DNA from: Aquibium microcysteis
GTDB taxonomy: Bacteria; Pseudomonadota; Alphaproteobacteria; Rhizobiales; Rhizobiaceae
DNA length: 64,000 nt
NCBI RefSeq assembly: GCF_014495845.1
Contig: NZ_CP061080.1
Span: 3,151,001 to 3,215,000 of the forward strand
Reading direction: 5' to 3'
A program made the position numbers and the translations under genes. This document shows, piece after piece, positions 7,902 to 15,083 of the stretch (position 1 is its first letter; the number at the start of each line of letters is the position of its first letter). A model generated the notes under the pieces. The model saw only the letters and a program-made list of their open reading frames with translations, was not told the DNA's origin and searched no databases.

Positions 7902-7975
7902 TGGAGCGGGTGAAGGGAATCGAACCCTCGTATGCAGCTTGGGAAGCTGCCGTTCTACCATTGAACTACACCCGC
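7902..7975 (-). tRNA. tRNA-Gly (anticodon CCC), probable attachment site
   Basis: On the minus strand the sequence folds as a 74-base tRNA including an encoded 3' CCA. The acceptor stem pairs GCGGGTG with CACCCGC, followed by discriminator T and CCA. The anticodon arm is GCAGC, loop TTCCCAA, GCTGC, which gives anticodon CCC. The T arm contains GAGGGTTCGATTCCCTT. The integrase of the element lies immediately beyond the 3' end, so the 3' half of this tRNA is the probable core attachment sequence and the gene has been rebuilt intact after integration. Confidence 0.95.
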
Positions 7976-8259
7976 GACGGCTCATTACATCGCGGCAGCG
8001 CCGCCTTCTGTCAAGCGGTTTGGGATTGTGCGGCAGGGAAAGGCGAAGGGGTTGCGCCGGGGGCGGGCGGAAGCGGGGCGGGCCTGCGTGGCGCGGCGGG
8101 GCGAGGTGGTGGCGGGCATCGCCGCGGCCGGCACGCCACCGGCGCCGGACTTCCCCCTGCCCTGCACCCGGTTGCCGGAACACCGCGTGCGCCGCCTTGA
8201 CGCTGCGCACAATTCCACCCACTTGTCGCGCGTTCCCGTCCCTCCCCGGAGCCCGCCCC
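7976..8259. other. Gene-free stretch upstream of the sodium channel
   Basis: This 284-base interval separates the tRNA-Gly gene from the channel gene. It is very GC-rich and open in several frames, but no frame has a ribosome binding site or recognisable protein. It should contain the tRNA promoter (minus strand, just above 7975) and the channel promoter. I cannot pick out convincing hexamers for either. Confidence 0.5.
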
Positions 8260-9048
8260 GTGACCGCCCTGAAGAGCCTCGTCGAATCCCGCCGCTTCGA
8301 CCTCGCCATCACCGCCCTGATCATCGTCAACGCCATCACGCTGGGTCTGGAGACCTCGCCTGCGGTCATGGCCGCGTGGGGGCCGGTGCTGATCGTGCTC
8401 GACAGGGCGATCCTCGCGGTCTTCGTGGCGGAGCTGGCGGCGAAGATCCTGGTCTATCGGGGAAGCTTCTTCCGCGATCCCTGGCGCATCTTCGACCTCG
8501 TCGTCGTCGCCATCGCGCTGCTGCCGGCAACGGGGAGCCTGTCGGTGCTGCGCGCGCTGCGCATCCTGCGCGTGCTCAGGCTGGTCTCGATGGTGCCGTC
8601 GCTGCGCCGCGTGGTCGGCGGGCTGGTCGCCGCCCTGCCCGGCATGGGCTCGATCATGCTTCTCCTGACGCTGGTCTTCTACGTCTTCTCGGTGATGGCG
8701 ACGAAGCTGTTCGGCGCGAGCTTCCCCGACTGGTTCGGCACCATCGCGAAATCGGCCTACTCGCTGTTCCAGGTTATGACGCTCGAAAGCTGGTCGATGG
8801 GCATCGTGCGGCCGGTGATGGAGATCTATCCCTACGCCTGGATGTTCTTCATCCCCTTCATCGTCTGCACCACCTTCACCGTGCTCAACCTCTTCATCGG
8901 CATCATCGTCTCGGCCATGCAGGCCGAGCACGAGGAGGAGGCGACCGCCGAACGGCAGGCGCTGCAGGGCGAGCAGGAAACGATCCTGGCCGAGATCCGC
9001 GCCCTGCGCGAAGAGGTGAAGGCGCTCGGCGGGCTTCGTCAGGGCTGA
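8260..9048 (+). CDS. Voltage-gated sodium channel, NaChBac family
   Basis: A 262-residue six-helix ion channel that assembles as a homotetramer in the inner membrane. S1-S3 are at about 12-31, 43-65 and 76-90. S4 carries four arginines at every third position (R98, R101, R104, R107). The pore loop holds TLESWS at 174-179, the canonical sodium-selectivity filter of bacterial Nav channels, followed by S6 at about 196-220. Residues 223-256 form the acidic C-terminal coiled coil that holds the tetramer. The GTG at 8260 is used because it gives the family's normal length and a natural start before S1. It is transcribed alone. Confidence 0.92.
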   Translation: MTALKSLVESRRFDLAITALIIVNAITLGLETSPAVMAAWGPVLIVLDRAILAVFVAELAAKILVYRGSFFRDPWRIFDLVVVAIALLPATGSLSVLRALRILRVLRLVSMVPSLRRVVGGLVAALPGMGSIMLLLTLVFYVFSVMATKLFGASFPDWFGTIAKSAYSLFQVMTLESWSMGIVRPVMEIYPYAWMFFIPFIVCTTFTVLNLFIGIIVSAMQAEHEEEATAERQALQGEQETILAEIRALREEVKALGGLRQG

Positions 9049-9083
9049 ACCGGCCGCCGCCGCGTGTCTCCGACGCCTCCGCG

Positions 9084-10166
9084 TCACGCGCGGGGCGGCG
9101 CCACGATCAGGTAGCGGTTGCGCAGCGCGATGACCGCGCGGCGACGACGTCCGGCCAGCGCCTCCGGCGGCAGATGGTTGGGCCATGCCTGCGCATGCAG
9201 CCCCTGTGCCTGCAGGGCGGCGATCGCGGCGCGCTGCGTCGGCTCGTCGGCGCAGGACACCGAGAACCAGCACGGCGTGGCGTCCGGATGCGGCTCGACG
9301 AGAGCCGCCCCCGGCAGCGGCGCCAGAAGCGTGCGGAGCCATCGCTCGAACAGCAGACGGCGCTGCGCGATCAGCCGCGTGCGGCCGGACCCGACGAAGC
9401 CGGCCAGCCGTCGCAGGGCGTAAGGGCTGACGTTGGGTTCGCGGAAGATCGTGGCCCGCGCGGTTCCGGGCAACCGCCGGACCGGCGGCCTGCGGCCGAC
9501 ATGCAGGTGCGGCAGGTGACGGCGCAGGAGACGCTCCCACCGTTTCAGCCGCCATCGTGTCGGATCGGGATGGCCGCCCGCCGACGCTAGCAGCGCCGAC
9601 TCGACCGGGGCGCAATCGGCCGGGTCGCGCACGACCAGCAGACCGCCGTCCGGTATGTCGAAGAACTTGTGGGGACCGAACAGCAGGAAGTCGCCCCACT
9701 GCCCGATCCCCTGAACCGGCTGGAGGATCTGCGTGGCGTCCTCCACCAGAAGCGCACCGCGCCCGTCACAGAACAGGCGCGCCTCAGCGGCCGGGCCTGC
9801 CCGACCGAAGAAGTGGACGAGGACGAGGACGTCGGGGGGCGACACGACGGCGAGCTCCGCACAGGCCGGCCAGTCGGGTTCGAGGTCCGGCGTCAAGGGA
9901 TAGGCGACGATCGCCGCGGTCCCGTCGCGCAGGAGGTCGAGCGCCTCGTCGCAGAAGAACTCGGGAATCCAGAAGACCGGCCGGCGCCGCATCTGCGCGC
10001 GGGCGCAGGCGGCGACGAGCGGGAAGGCGTGGCTGACCTGCGACAGCGGATAGAGCGCGGCGCAGCCCGAGAGCCAGACGGCGCGGATCGCCGCGAGGTC
10101 CCGCTCGCGCGCCGGCTGATCGCCCGGTCCGCGACCGAACCGCATGCGGGACCGGCGGAAGCCCAT
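9084..10166 (-). CDS. DegT/DnrJ/EryC1-like PLP-dependent protein
   Basis: A 360-residue protein with the fold-type I PLP enzyme pattern of sugar aminotransferases: D143 in LVEDATQ would hold the pyridine nitrogen and K167 in GPHKFFD would form the Schiff base, with a glycine-rich strand after it. The C-terminal half is divergent, so the substrate is unknown; DegT relatives usually transaminate nucleotide-linked keto sugars. The ATG at 10166 follows a GAGGGG ribosome binding site and lies 10 bases after the dCTP deaminase stop, so the two genes are very likely co-transcribed. Confidence 0.7.
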   Translation of the reverse strand: MGFRRSRMRFGRGPGDQPARERDLAAIRAVWLSGCAALYPLSQVSHAFPLVAACARAQMRRRPVFWIPEFFCDEALDLLRDGTAAIVAYPLTPDLEPDWPACAELAVVSPPDVLVLVHFFGRAGPAAEARLFCDGRGALLVEDATQILQPVQGIGQWGDFLLFGPHKFFDIPDGGLLVVRDPADCAPVESALLASAGGHPDPTRWRLKRWERLLRRHLPHLHVGRRPPVRRLPGTARATIFREPNVSPYALRRLAGFVGSGRTRLIAQRRLLFERWLRTLLAPLPGAALVEPHPDATPCWFSVSCADEPTQRAAIAALQAQGLHAQAWPNHLPPEALAGRRRRAVIALRNRYLIVAPPRA

Positions 10167-10176
10167 GGCGAGCCCC

Positions 10177-11280
10177 TCAGCGGAAATGCTTCGAGAGCTT
10201 GAGGCCCTGTGCCTGGTAGTTCGAGCCGAGATCGCTGCCGTAGAGCGCGCTCGGGCGCTCCAGCATGTGCTCGTAGACGAGGCGGCCGACCGTCTGGCCG
10301 TGTTCGAGGATGAAGGGCACCTCGTGGCTGCGCACCTCCAGCACCGCACGGCTGCCGCTACCGCCGGCCGCCGAATGGCCGAAGCCGGGATCGAAGAAGC
10401 CGGCATAGTGAACCCGGAACTCGCCGACCAGCGGATCGAAGGGCGTCATCTCGGCGGCATAGGCCGGCGGCACGTGCACCGCCTCGCGGCTGACCAGGAT
10501 GTAGAACTCGTCGGGATCGAGGATCAGTTCTCCGTCGGGATGGGCATGCAGCGGCTCCCAGAAATCGGCGACGTCCTGCGCGCCGCGCCGGTCGACGTCG
10601 ATCAGGCCGGTGTGGTGCTTGCCGCGGTAGCCGACCAGCCCGTTCGCGTCGCCCTGAAGGTCGATCGACAGCGCAATGCCGCCGCCGGTCACGCTCGGAT
10701 GGTCGGCCGCCACCAGCGTGTCCGTGCGGTGGAGTTCGGCGAGTTCCGGCTCGGTCAGAATGGCGTTGCCGGTGCGGAAACGGATCTGCGACAGGCGCGA
10801 GCCGGTGCGCGCGACGATCGGGAAGGTGCGCGGGCTGACCTCGAGATAGAGGCCGCCGCGATAGCCGGTCGCGATCTTGTCGAACTCGGGGCCGAAGTCG
10901 GTCATCACGCGGGTGAAGATGTCGAGCCGCCCGGTCGAGCTCTTCGGATTGGCCGACGCCGCAATACCGGAAGGCAGCGCCAGGCTCTCCAGCAGCGGCA
11001 CGATGTAGACGCAGCCGGTCTCGAGAACCGCGCCGCCCGTCAGGTCGATCTCGTGCAGCTTCAGCCGCTCCAGCTTGTCGGCGACCCGCCGACCGGGACC
11101 CGGAAGGAAGCTGGCACGGACGCGGTAGGCCTTTTCTCCGAGACGCAGATCGAGGCTCGCCGGCTGGATCTGGTCGGCGTCGAGCGGACGCGATGCGGAA
11201 AGGCCGCCTGAGGAAAACAGCGTCGCGATCGCGTGGTCGGGAAGAATGCCGGTGCTGCGCAAGGTGATGCCGATCCTCAT
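10177..11280 (-). CDS. dcd: 2'-deoxycytidine 5'-triphosphate deaminase, long form
   Basis: A 367-residue protein made of two copies of the dCTP deaminase/dUTPase jelly-roll fold, a form common in alphaproteobacteria and about twice the length of E. coli Dcd. The first repeat has QIQPASLDLRLG and ANPKSSTGRLD (the conserved SSxGR active-site segment), the second has GELILDPDEFYIL, FDPLVGEFRVHYAGFFDPGFG and a C-terminal EHGQTVGRLVYEHM. It would deaminate dCTP to dUTP for thymidylate synthesis. Gene lies divergent to metZ and directly upstream of the DegT-like gene. Confidence 0.88.
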   Translation of the reverse strand: MRIGITLRSTGILPDHAIATLFSSGGLSASRPLDADQIQPASLDLRLGEKAYRVRASFLPGPGRRVADKLERLKLHEIDLTGGAVLETGCVYIVPLLESLALPSGIAASANPKSSTGRLDIFTRVMTDFGPEFDKIATGYRGGLYLEVSPRTFPIVARTGSRLSQIRFRTGNAILTEPELAELHRTDTLVAADHPSVTGGGIALSIDLQGDANGLVGYRGKHHTGLIDVDRRGAQDVADFWEPLHAHPDGELILDPDEFYILVSREAVHVPPAYAAEMTPFDPLVGEFRVHYAGFFDPGFGHSAAGGSGSRAVLEVRSHEVPFILEHGQTVGRLVYEHMLERPSALYGSDLGSNYQAQGLKLSKHFR

Positions 11281-11301
11281 CCGCCCGGGTGGCAGGGCCG
11301 T

Positions 11302-11318
11302 CCGACGTTTAACGTCGG
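11302..11318. promoter_or_regulatory. 17-base inverted repeat between dcd and metZ
   Basis: CCGACGTT, one central T, then AACGTCGG form a perfect inverted repeat. It lies 22 bases upstream of the dcd start and 7 bases before the metZ -35 element, so a dimeric regulator bound here could control either gene. No regulator for it is evident in the window. Confidence 0.5.
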
Positions 11319-11324
11319 CAAACG

Positions 11325-11352
11325 TTGACGCAAGGGCGCTGGAGGTCTAAGG
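11325..11352 (+). promoter_or_regulatory. Predicted metZ promoter
   Basis: TTGACG at 11325-11330 and CTAAGG at 11347-11352 are separated by 16 bases. The predicted transcript start near 11359 lies just before the SAM-II aptamer, which is what a riboswitch-controlled transcript needs. The -35 is good and the -10 weak. Confidence 0.5.
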
Positions 11353-11363
11353 GGAAGCTTATC

Positions 11364-11420
11364 CCGTGGTGATTTGGCCGGTCGGCTTGCAGCCACGTTA
11401 AACAAGTCGCTAAAGGGCCG
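11364..11420 (+). promoter_or_regulatory. SAM-II riboswitch aptamer upstream of metZ
   Basis: The sequence shows the SAM-II layout: P1 stem CGTGG at 11365-11369 with CCACG at 11393-11397, the loop beginning TGATTTGG, then the conserved 3' segment from CGTTAAACAAG to GCTAAAGGG. A pseudoknot can form by CTTG (11386-11389) with CAAG (11403-11406) and GGCC (11376-11379) with GGCC (11416-11419). SAM-II aptamers sense S-adenosylmethionine and switch off methionine genes in alphaproteobacteria, which fits the gene downstream. Confidence 0.9.
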
Positions 11421-11425
11421 AGGGG

Positions 11426-11458
11426 AAACCGGCTTGCGACTTCGCGGCCGGTTTTTTT
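11426..11458 (+). terminator. Rho-independent terminator between riboswitch and metZ
   Basis: AAACCGGC at 11426-11433 pairs with GCCGGTTT at 11447-11454, with an inner GCG/CGC pair around an ACTT loop, followed by seven T. It lies 5 bases after the SAM-II aptamer and 23 bases before the metZ start, so it is the likely expression platform: ligand-bound RNA would end here. GCCGG inside the aptamer (11377-11381) is complementary to CCGGC of the terminator and could act as antiterminator when SAM is absent. Confidence 0.85.
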
Positions 11459-11480
11459 GTGCGCTGAAGGCAGGACGACG

Positions 11481-12668
11481 ATGGGCGAGACGAACAGGAA
11501 CTGGAAGCCGGCGACGCAGCTGGTGCACGGCGGGACGCAGCGTTCGGGCTTCGGCGAGACCTCCGAGGCGATCTACCTGACGCAGGGATTCGTCTACGAG
11601 ACCGGCGAGGCGGCGGAAGCCCGCTTCAAGGGCGAGGCACCGGGCTTCATCTATTCGCGCTACGCCAATCCCACCGTCGACATGTTCGAGAAACGCATGT
11701 GCCTGCTCGAAGGCGCCGAGGATGCGCGCGCCACCTCGTCGGGCATGGCGGCGGTGGCCGCGGCGTTGCTCTGCTCGGTGAAGGCGGGCGACCACGTGGT
11801 GGCCTCCCGGGCGCTGTTCGGCTCCTGCCGCTGGATCGTCGAGACCCAGATGCCGCGCTACGGCGTCGAGACCACGCTGGTCGACGGCCGCGACATGGCG
11901 CAGTGGGAAGCGGCGGTGCGGCCGAACACCAGGCTGTTCTTCCTCGAGAGTCCGACCAACCCGACGCTGGAAGTGGTCGACATCGCGGCCGTGGCGAAGA
12001 TCGCCAATGCGATCGGTGCGCGCGTGGTGGTCGACAACGTCTTCGCCACGCCGCTGCAGCAGAAGCCGCTGGAGCTCGGCGCCCATGTCGTCGTCTATTC
12101 GGCGACGAAGCACATCGACGGCCAGGGCCGCTGCCTCGGCGGTATCGTGCTGTCGGACAAGAAGTGGATCGACGAGAACCTGCACGATTATTTCCGGCAC
12201 ACCGGCCCGAGCCTTTCGCCCTTCAACGCCTGGACGCTGCTGAAGGGCCTGGAGACGCTGCCGCTGCGCGTCAGGCACCAGACCGAAGGCGCGGCGAGGA
12301 TCGCCGACCATCTCGCCGGCCATGCCGCCGTCGAGCGCGTGATCTATCCCGGCCGCAAGGACCACCCGCAGGCGGACGTGATCGCGCGCCAGATGACCGG
12401 CGGCTCGACGCTCGTCTGTTTCGAGGTCAAGGGCGGCAAGGAAGGTGCCTTCCGGTTCCAGAACGCGCTGGAGATCGTGCTGATCTCCAACAATCTGGGT
12501 GACGCCAAGAGCCTGATCACGCATCCGGCCACCACGACCCACAAGAACCTGACCGACGCCGCCCGCGCCGAACTCGGCATCAATCCCGGCACGGTGCGCC
12601 TGTCGGTGGGGCTGGAGGACGTGGGCGACCTGATCGAGGACCTGGAGCGGGCGCTGGCGACGGTGTAG
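11481..12668 (+). CDS. metZ: O-succinylhomoserine sulfhydrylase
   Basis: A 395-residue Cys/Met metabolism PLP enzyme that makes homocysteine from O-succinylhomoserine and sulfide in the cytoplasm. Family features include YSRYANPT at about 58-65, ATSSGMAA, ESPTNPTLEVVD, and the Schiff-base lysine K210 in VYSATKHIDGQGR. The tail HPATTTHKN and GTVRLSVGLED is typical of MetZ rather than MetB. The ATG at 11481 is chosen because it follows a GAAGG/CAGG ribosome site and matches the usual N terminus; a GTG at 11457 would sit inside the terminator T run. Expression is predicted to be shut off by SAM through the SAM-II leader. Confidence 0.93.
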   Translation: MGETNRNWKPATQLVHGGTQRSGFGETSEAIYLTQGFVYETGEAAEARFKGEAPGFIYSRYANPTVDMFEKRMCLLEGAEDARATSSGMAAVAAALLCSVKAGDHVVASRALFGSCRWIVETQMPRYGVETTLVDGRDMAQWEAAVRPNTRLFFLESPTNPTLEVVDIAAVAKIANAIGARVVVDNVFATPLQQKPLELGAHVVVYSATKHIDGQGRCLGGIVLSDKKWIDENLHDYFRHTGPSLSPFNAWTLLKGLETLPLRVRHQTEGAARIADHLAGHAAVERVIYPGRKDHPQADVIARQMTGGSTLVCFEVKGGKEGAFRFQNALEIVLISNNLGDAKSLITHPATTTHKNLTDAARAELGINPGTVRLSVGLEDVGDLIEDLERALATV

Positions 12669-12761
12669 CCAGGCACGCGGGATGCGCGCAGACGCAGACG
12701 ACCGCCCGTCTTTCTTGCAGCACCGTCCTGAAGTATAGCTGGTGCAACAAGGGAGATCCGA

Positions 12762-14234
12762 ATGCGCCGTGGCCTGCCATTTTTCATCTTCCTCGCGGTC
12801 ACGACCGCGCCGGCGCCCGCGCAGACCGTCGACGACGCGGGTGCGGCCCGCATCGTCGAGTCGCTGTCGCGCTATGTCGGCCGGTCGGCGTTCGAGAAGC
12901 GGGTGCTCGACGTGTCGGTCGACGGCGACGCCTACCGTCTGACGGTCGACTTCGACGCCCTTGCCGCCATGGCGCCCGAAACCGCATCGCTGTCGCTCGA
13001 CCTGGACCCCTTCACGGTCCGGATGAAGCCGCAGGCCGACGGCACCTTCGCCGCCTCGGGCGCCATAGCGCCGAACGGTTCGCTCAGCTTCCGGACGCCG
13101 GCGACCGAACTGTCGCCCAGCCTGAGTTCGCGGGTAGAGTGGAGCCTGGAGCAGAGCGGGTTCACGGGCGTATTCGACCCCGAACTCGCCACCTTCTCGG
13201 TTGCGCAGGGCACGTACCGCGGCCTGCAGATGGTATCGTCGGACGACAACCAGCGGACCGACATCGCAAGCGGCTCAGGCACCTTCGAGACGACCGCGGC
13301 CCGTTCGGCCGGCGGAGGCGTCGATTACGAGACGCTGCAGACTATGGTCGATGTCGCCGAGACCGTGACCATGCGGGCCTTGCCGGACGGACCGCAGATG
13401 TCGTTCTCCCTGACGTTGCCAAAGTTGACGGCCGCAACGGAAGCGAAGGGCTTCCAGGTCTGGCCGCTCCTCGACATCGCCGCATTCGCGGTCGCCCATG
13501 CAGACAAAGCGGCAGTGGCGGCCGATCAGGCCGAACTGAAGCGGCTGATCCTGGCCGCGCTGCCCTTCTGGGACAGGATTTCCGTCGGCTACGACGCGAG
13601 CGATGTCACGGTCGAGACGTCCGTCGGGCGTTTCGGCATCGCCAGTCTCGAGTTTGCCTTGGCGATCGATGGCGCCGCCGACGATGGTGCGGTCGACTAC
13701 GGTTTCGGCTTCAAGGGCCTGAGCCTTCCGTCCGGCCTCGCCCCGGCCTGGAGCGCGCCGCTGGTCCCCACCGACGTCAGTCTCAACTTCGGCGTCCGCA
13801 ACCTCAATTCGGAAGAAACGATCCGCCTGCTCGTCGACGCGTTCGACCTCGATCGGCAGCCGCCGATACCGGATGCGGTCGGCCAGGACATCATGGCCGA
13901 GTTCCTCGGCGACCCGCCGGTCTTCGTCATGGAGCGGAGCCTCATCCGCAACGGTGGGATCGAGATCGCGATGACGGGCGAGATGCCGTTCTCGCTCGGC
14001 AAGCCGAGCTTGACCGCCACCATCGAGATGGCGGGCTTCGAGACGGCCGCTTCCGCGCTTCAGGCGGCAGCCGCCGTCGATCCCGGCGCGCAGCAGGCGT
14101 TTCCCTTCGTGCTCGCCGCCCAGGGGCTCGGCCGGAAGCTGGAAAACGGGCGGCTGCAGTGGGTCGTCGAACTCAACGGCGATGGCTCGATCGTGGTCAA
14201 TGGCGCGCGGCTCAAGGGTCCGGATCCGATCTGA
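12762..14234 (+). CDS. Secreted protein of unknown function
   Basis: A 490-residue protein with a signal peptide (basic start, hydrophobic stretch, cleavage near APAQ at residue 21) and no other membrane segment, so it is probably periplasmic. The rest is rich in alternating beta strands such as YRLTVDFDALAAM and SLSLDLDPFTVRM. I do not recognise the family; proteins of this shape are widespread in Hyphomicrobiales as DUF-type periplasmic proteins. A GGGAG ribosome site lies before the ATG. It is monocistronic, converging on the TacAT pair. Confidence 0.75.
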   Translation: MRRGLPFFIFLAVTTAPAPAQTVDDAGAARIVESLSRYVGRSAFEKRVLDVSVDGDAYRLTVDFDALAAMAPETASLSLDLDPFTVRMKPQADGTFAASGAIAPNGSLSFRTPATELSPSLSSRVEWSLEQSGFTGVFDPELATFSVAQGTYRGLQMVSSDDNQRTDIASGSGTFETTAARSAGGGVDYETLQTMVDVAETVTMRALPDGPQMSFSLTLPKLTAATEAKGFQVWPLLDIAAFAVAHADKAAVAADQAELKRLILAALPFWDRISVGYDASDVTVETSVGRFGIASLEFALAIDGAADDGAVDYGFGFKGLSLPSGLAPAWSAPLVPTDVSLNFGVRNLNSEETIRLLVDAFDLDRQPPIPDAVGQDIMAEFLGDPPVFVMERSLIRNGGIEIAMTGEMPFSLGKPSLTATIEMAGFETAASALQAAAAVDPGAQQAFPFVLAAQGLGRKLENGRLQWVVELNGDGSIVVNGARLKGPDPI

Positions 14235-14241
14235 CCGCGCC

Positions 14242-14733
14242 TCATCGAGCCGTCTCGATGTCGGCCAGGCGAACCAACAGCGTCATCGGATCGAGCATCG
14301 ACGGCTCGAAGCCGAGCGACAGGTAGAACTGCCGCGCGTCCTCAGAAATGGCATGAACGAGCATGCCGCGGATTCCGATGGTGTCGGCGGCTCGCCGCAC
14401 GCGGTGCGCAGCGTCGCGGAACATGGCGCTGCCCAGTCCCCTTCCTTGCCATTCGCGATCGACCGCGAGGCGGCCGAACACGACGATCGGAATTGGGTCG
14501 GGCATGTTGCGGCTGATCCTGCTGGAAGCCGCGCTCAGGACCACCGCGCCGGACGCCAGCGCACAATAGCCGACCACGCGCGTTCCATCCGCGACGACAT
14601 AGGTGCGGGAGGCGCCGCTCGCCTGATTGAAGCGCGCACGCCGTTTCAGCCAGTCGTCGAGGCCGTCGGCTCCCGAGGCGAACGCCGCGAAATCATGAGC
14701 CTCGCCGAGTGGTCCGGGGGCCTGCAGGCTCAC
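14242..14733 (-). CDS. tacT: GNAT-family toxin, TacT type
   Basis: A 163-residue acetyltransferase. The acetyl-CoA loop is in WQGRGLGSAMF at about residues 95-105, and the C-terminal catalytic tyrosine is in RQFYLSLGF. TacT-type toxins acetylate the amino group of aminoacyl-tRNA and block translation until neutralised by a ribbon-helix-helix antitoxin. The start overlaps the stop of the DUF1778 gene by 4 bases, giving the standard antitoxin-first operon. All parts needed for activity appear intact. Confidence 0.88.
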   Translation of the reverse strand: MSLQAPGPLGEAHDFAAFASGADGLDDWLKRRARFNQASGASRTYVVADGTRVVGYCALASGAVVLSAASSRISRNMPDPIPIVVFGRLAVDREWQGRGLGSAMFRDAAHRVRRAADTIGIRGMLVHAISEDARQFYLSLGFEPSMLDPMTLLVRLADIETAR

Positions 14734-15041
14734 GGCTGTTCCCAGGGCGCCTTTCGAGCCAAGACGTGCCGCAGCCTCTCACTCGGCGCAGATGGCAAAT
14801 CGAGCCTTTCGCAGAAGGCTGCGAAGGCGTCCGGATCAGCCAGCCACAGCGTGCGATCACGCAGAGTTTCCTCCGCCGCCCGGCGGGATGCCTCCAGCAC
14901 GAAGTCGGAGCGGGACTTGCCGGCGAGTTCGGCAGCCTGATCGATCAGGCTGCGCAGGTCCGGCCGAATCCGCAGGTTCAGCGTGTCGCGGACGGGACGC
15001 GACACCTTCTCGGTCGGCTTCGATGTGGGTTGCATCGTCAT
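14730..15041 (-). CDS. tacA: DUF1778 ribbon-helix-helix antitoxin, TacA type
   Basis: A 103-residue antitoxin. The N-terminal half (DTLNLRIRPDLRSLIDQAAEL, then SRSDFVLEASRRAA) is the DUF1778 ribbon-helix-helix DNA-binding domain; the C-terminal tail from about residue 70 would wrap the toxin. It should bind and inactivate the GNAT toxin encoded downstream and repress its own promoter. TGGCAAACCG and nearby sequence just upstream of the start is the probable promoter region, short because the next gene ends at 15084. Confidence 0.88.
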   Translation of the reverse strand: MTMQPTSKPTEKVSRPVRDTLNLRIRPDLRSLIDQAAELAGKSRSDFVLEASRRAAEETLRDRTLWLADPDAFAAFCERLDLPSAPSERLRHVLARKAPWEQP

Positions 15042-15083
15042 ATGGGGTACTTGGCAAACCGTAACGCCATTGCCATTACATCG

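Larger units (their letters stand above)
1..7905 (+). mobile_element. Integration end of a prophage or phage-like element at tRNA-Gly
   Basis: All genes from the left edge to 7829 run on the + strand, most with 1-11 base overlaps or very short gaps. They form a phage-type early module: nuclease, RecT, exonuclease, helicase, J-domain protein, excisionase-like protein and tyrosine integrase. The integrase stop lies 72 bases from the 3' end of a tRNA-Gly gene, the classic position of an integrase next to its attachment site. No structural, packaging or lysis genes are in view, so they are either outside the window or absent. The left attachment site should be a copy of the tRNA 3' end beyond the left edge. 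Temperate phage is the simplest reading; a non-phage integrative element with a Red-type module is possible. Confidence 0.85.

Noticed and set aside
7859..8200. Frame across the tRNA-Gly gene
   Set aside because: It reads through the antisense of the tRNA and into glycine/arginine-rich GC-skewed residues. No ribosome site and no protein pattern.
8011..9699. Long minus-strand frame opposite the sodium channel
   Set aside because: It is antisense to a gene with complete channel motifs and has low-complexity Arg/Gly/Ala composition typical of shadow frames in GC-rich DNA.
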